From: Armatimonadota bacterium
Lineage (GTDB): Bacteria; Armatimonadota; Chthonomonadetes; Chthonomonadales; CAJBBX01
DNA: 43,609 bases
NCBI GenBank assembly: GCA_026392115.1
Contig: JAPLCQ010000146.1
Coordinates: forward strand, 1 to 43,609
Direction: 5' to 3'
Shown: piece by piece, positions 41,975 through 43,609 of the stretch
Layout: the number at the start of each line of letters is the position of its first letter
How positions within the stretch are numbered: the first letter of the stretch is position 1
Notes under the pieces: generated by a model
Told to the model about the DNA's origin: nothing
Seen by the model: the letters and a program-made list of their open reading frames with translations, nothing else
Database searches by the model: none
Program-made: the position numbers and the translations under genes

Positions 41975-43046
41975 CTGTGCCATCGTTGAGCGCTCCATGC
42001 TGGAGCGTGCAACCGCAATCCGCCAACCCGTCTCAGGCACCTTCGAGCTAACCGCCCGCTGCAACCTCGCATGCGGGATGTGCTACATCCGCAAGCCGGC
42101 GAACGATCCCCACGAGCGCGCCAACGAGTTGACCGCCGCCCAGTGGGTGGATGTCACCCAGCAGGCCGTCGATGCCGGAATGGTATTCCTCACCCTCACC
42201 GGCGGTGAGATCCTGATCCGCAAGGACTTCTTCGAGCTATACGAGCCCATGACACGCATGGGCCTGGTCATCACGCTCTTCACCAACGGCACGGCCATCA
42301 CCCCGGCGGTCGCCGAGCGCCTCGCGAAGAACCCCCCGCTGCGCGTCGAGATCTCCCTCTACGGCGCCACGGAGACGGCCTACGACCGGGTCACCGGCAC
42401 GGCCAACGCATACGACAAGTGCCTTCGCGGCATCCGACTGCTTGCGGAAGCCGGCGTCAACGTCGTCGTGAAGTCGACGGTGACCAAGTACAACGCCCAC
42501 GAGCTAGACCCGATGAAGCGCATGGCGGCCGAGTGGGGGGTCCCCTTCTTCGCGGCGTCGCTCCTGACCCAGAGGCGCGACGACGACCTGTCGCAGATCC
42601 AGGACTTCAGGCGCCAGGCCAAGGACGCGGTGGACCTTGAGGCGGCCGACCCCGCCACTGCGGCCGAGATTCGCGACGCCCTCGCCGCTGCGCCTCCTCC
42701 GCCGGACGCCGATCCGTTCTATTGCTCCGCGGGCAAGTCGTCGTTCACCATCGGCCCGTTCGGCCAGATGAGCGCATGCATCGACCTGCCGCTTCCCGGC
42801 GCGCCGGTGGCCGAGATTGGCTTCGCGGAAGCGTGGAAGCGCGTCTGCGAGTTTGTGGGAACCGTGCCGGTGAACACCTCCTGCTCCTCGTGCGCCCTGC
42901 GCAACATGTGCCCGAGCTGCCCGGCATGGTCCTATGGTGAGAACCGCACGCTGAACCAGCCCGTGAAGTACCTGTGCGACCTGGCCGCGGAGCGCAAGCG
43001 CCGGTTCGGAGCGCCCGAGCCGCGCATCCAGGCCGCCGGCGGTTAG
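41955..43046 (+). CDS. Radical SAM/SPASM peptide-modifying enzyme
   Basis: A protein of 363 residues from ATG 41955 (an alternative ATG lies at 41997). The radical SAM core begins at ELTARCNLACGMCY, with cluster ligands Cys36, Cys40 and Cys43, followed by LTGGEILIR (GGE motif for SAM) and ISLYGATETAYDRVTG. The C-terminal SPASM region has the expected Cys series: FYCSAG, MSACIDLP, CSSCALRNMCPSCPAW and YLCDLAAERK, enough for two auxiliary 4Fe-4S clusters. Such enzymes install thioether, C-C or C-O links in peptides. It overlaps the PqqD gene by 20 bases and ends seven bases before the peptidase-like gene, so all are one unit. The substrate is most likely the peptide at 41474. Confidence 0.93.
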   Translation: MQGSRSDCAIVERSMLERATAIRQPVSGTFELTARCNLACGMCYIRKPANDPHERANELTAAQWVDVTQQAVDAGMVFLTLTGGEILIRKDFFELYEPMTRMGLVITLFTNGTAITPAVAERLAKNPPLRVEISLYGATETAYDRVTGTANAYDKCLRGIRLLAEAGVNVVVKSTVTKYNAHELDPMKRMAAEWGVPFFAASLLTQRRDDDLSQIQDFRRQAKDAVDLEAADPATAAEIRDALAAAPPPPDADPFYCSAGKSSFTIGPFGQMSACIDLPLPGAPVAEIGFAEAWKRVCEFVGTVPVNTSCSSCALRNMCPSCPAWSYGENRTLNQPVKYLCDLAAERKRRFGAPEPRIQAAGG

Positions 43047-43053
43047 GCGGGCC

Positions 43054-43566
43054 ATGCCGAGCGACGACGGCAGGACCACCCGCGAGGTCTCCACGCGCCA
43101 CCTGGCGCCCCTGATCGAGGAGGCGCTGGCGGCAGGCCGAACGGTGCGCATGACGGCCACGGGCGGCAGCATGATCCCGTTCATCGGCCACGGCGAGACC
43201 GTGGAGCTGGTCCCTGCCGCGCATCGGCGCCTGGCTCCCGGCGACATTGTGCTGGCCCGAATGCCATCGTCGGAGTTTGTCCTGCACCGCGTCGCGAAGG
43301 CCGCGGGGCACAGCGTGTTCCTACAGGGCGACGCGCAGTCGGTGGCCGTAGGTCCCGTGAATCGGGACGCCGTTCTTGCCGTAGCTTCCGGCGTCTTCCG
43401 CGGCAACCGGCGGCTGGCGCTCGACTCGGGCCTCATGCGCGCGGCGGGCCTCGTCTGGATGCGTGGCGCGCCCATCCGCCCGTTCGCCATCCGGGCGACG
43501 CGCTCCGGCAAGGCCCTGGTGGGAATCCGTCGGCGGCGACCGTCAGCCGACGCGCCAGTCGCGTGA
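43054..43566 (+). CDS. S24/S26-type (Ser-His) signal-peptidase-like protein
   Basis: A protein of 170 residues. Ser39 lies in GGSMIPFIGHGE, the nucleophile motif of S24/S26 peptidases. The bacterial SPase I lysine motif is replaced by FVLHRV with His78, followed by LQGDAQ with Asp93, as in the Ser-His type found in archaeal, ER and SipW signal peptidases. There is no clear membrane anchor at the N-terminus, unlike most signal peptidases. In this locus it may remove the leader of the modified peptide; a non-peptidase role cannot be excluded. The start ATG follows the radical SAM gene by seven bases. Confidence 0.82.
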   Translation: MPSDDGRTTREVSTRHLAPLIEEALAAGRTVRMTATGGSMIPFIGHGETVELVPAAHRRLAPGDIVLARMPSSEFVLHRVAKAAGHSVFLQGDAQSVAVGPVNRDAVLAVASGVFRGNRRLALDSGLMRAAGLVWMRGAPIRPFAIRATRSGKALVGIRRRRPSADAPVA

Positions 43567-43609
43567 CCACCACCGACGCACCGGCGTCGCGGACGGAACT
43601 GGCGGACGC
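43563..43609 (+). CDS. Start of a further gene running off the window
   Basis: A GTG at 43563 overlaps the TGA of the peptidase-like gene (GTGA), the same tight coupling used elsewhere here. It reads MTTTDAPASRTELAD to the edge. Fifteen residues do not allow a family call; by analogy with such loci it might be a nucleotidyltransferase, exporter or kinase, which is a guess. Confidence 0.5.
   Translation, partial: MTTTDAPASRTELAD

Noticed and set aside
41474-43046. PQQ biosynthesis (pqqA-D-E), tempting beside PQQ-like propellers
   Set aside because: The peptide lacks the Glu-x-x-x-Tyr pair that forms PQQ, has two Cys instead, and pqqB and pqqC are absent. The propeller proteins also lack visible PQQ-enzyme catalytic features.

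Overview
The window is a GC-rich bacterial chromosome segment with dense coding, frequent stop-start overlaps, GTG starts and TGA used as an ordinary stop. It looks like an environmental, free-living bacterium. Families such as uroporphyrinogen-decarboxylase-like methyltransferases, WPxFRGP-type PQQ-like propellers, a SUMF1 protein, GH4 and PilX-like surface proteins fit Armatimonadota, Planctomycetota or similar phyla, but no phylogenetic marker settles this and no phylum should be taken as established.

Left part (1-7186): the end of a SUMF1 protein, a URO-D-family protein, about 720 bases of tandem hairpin repeats, a secreted TlpA-type thioredoxin with a TPR-like tail, a divergent glycerate 2-kinase, an O-methyltransferase and a convergent argJ.

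Centre (7187-23268): an NlpC/P60 hydrolase precedes an 11-gene, tightly coupled cluster. In order it encodes a membrane-anchored PQQ-like propeller, an NHL lipoprotein, a 72-residue Cys-rich protein, a Tat polyferredoxin, a NapH/NosR-like membrane iron-sulfur protein, a second membrane PQQ-like propeller, a NuoE-NuoF-ferredoxin fusion, a GltD-like flavoprotein that lacks its NAD(P)H domain, a zinc-ribbon protein, and a LolD/FtsX-type ABC pair. No complex I membrane arm, hydrogenase or nos gene accompanies it. It reads as a self-contained NADH-linked route that carries electrons to or across the membrane, with exported propeller proteins and an ABC device. This is the best candidate for an undescribed system.

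Right-centre (23281-29698): an ABC exporter co-transcribed with a PF14907-like nucleotidyltransferase, divergent phoU, a second ABC exporter interrupted by one in-frame TGA just before its signature motif, and a secreted NTF2-like protein.

Right (29788-41146, all minus strand): typA/bipA; three paralogous PilX-N-type proteins whose passenger carries eight regularly placed QNN motifs and is probably a beta-solenoid; a 1133-residue GH18-NodB-GT2 fusion that could make, deacetylate and trim an exopolysaccharide; and a GH4 glycosidase.

Right end (41323-43609): a compact peptide-modification (RiPP) locus with its own sigma70-like promoter, a 48-residue precursor with a YEKP leader motif and two Cys, a strong hairpin, a PqqD-type recognition protein, a radical SAM/SPASM enzyme, a Ser-His signal-peptidase-like protein, and the start of a further gene running off the edge.
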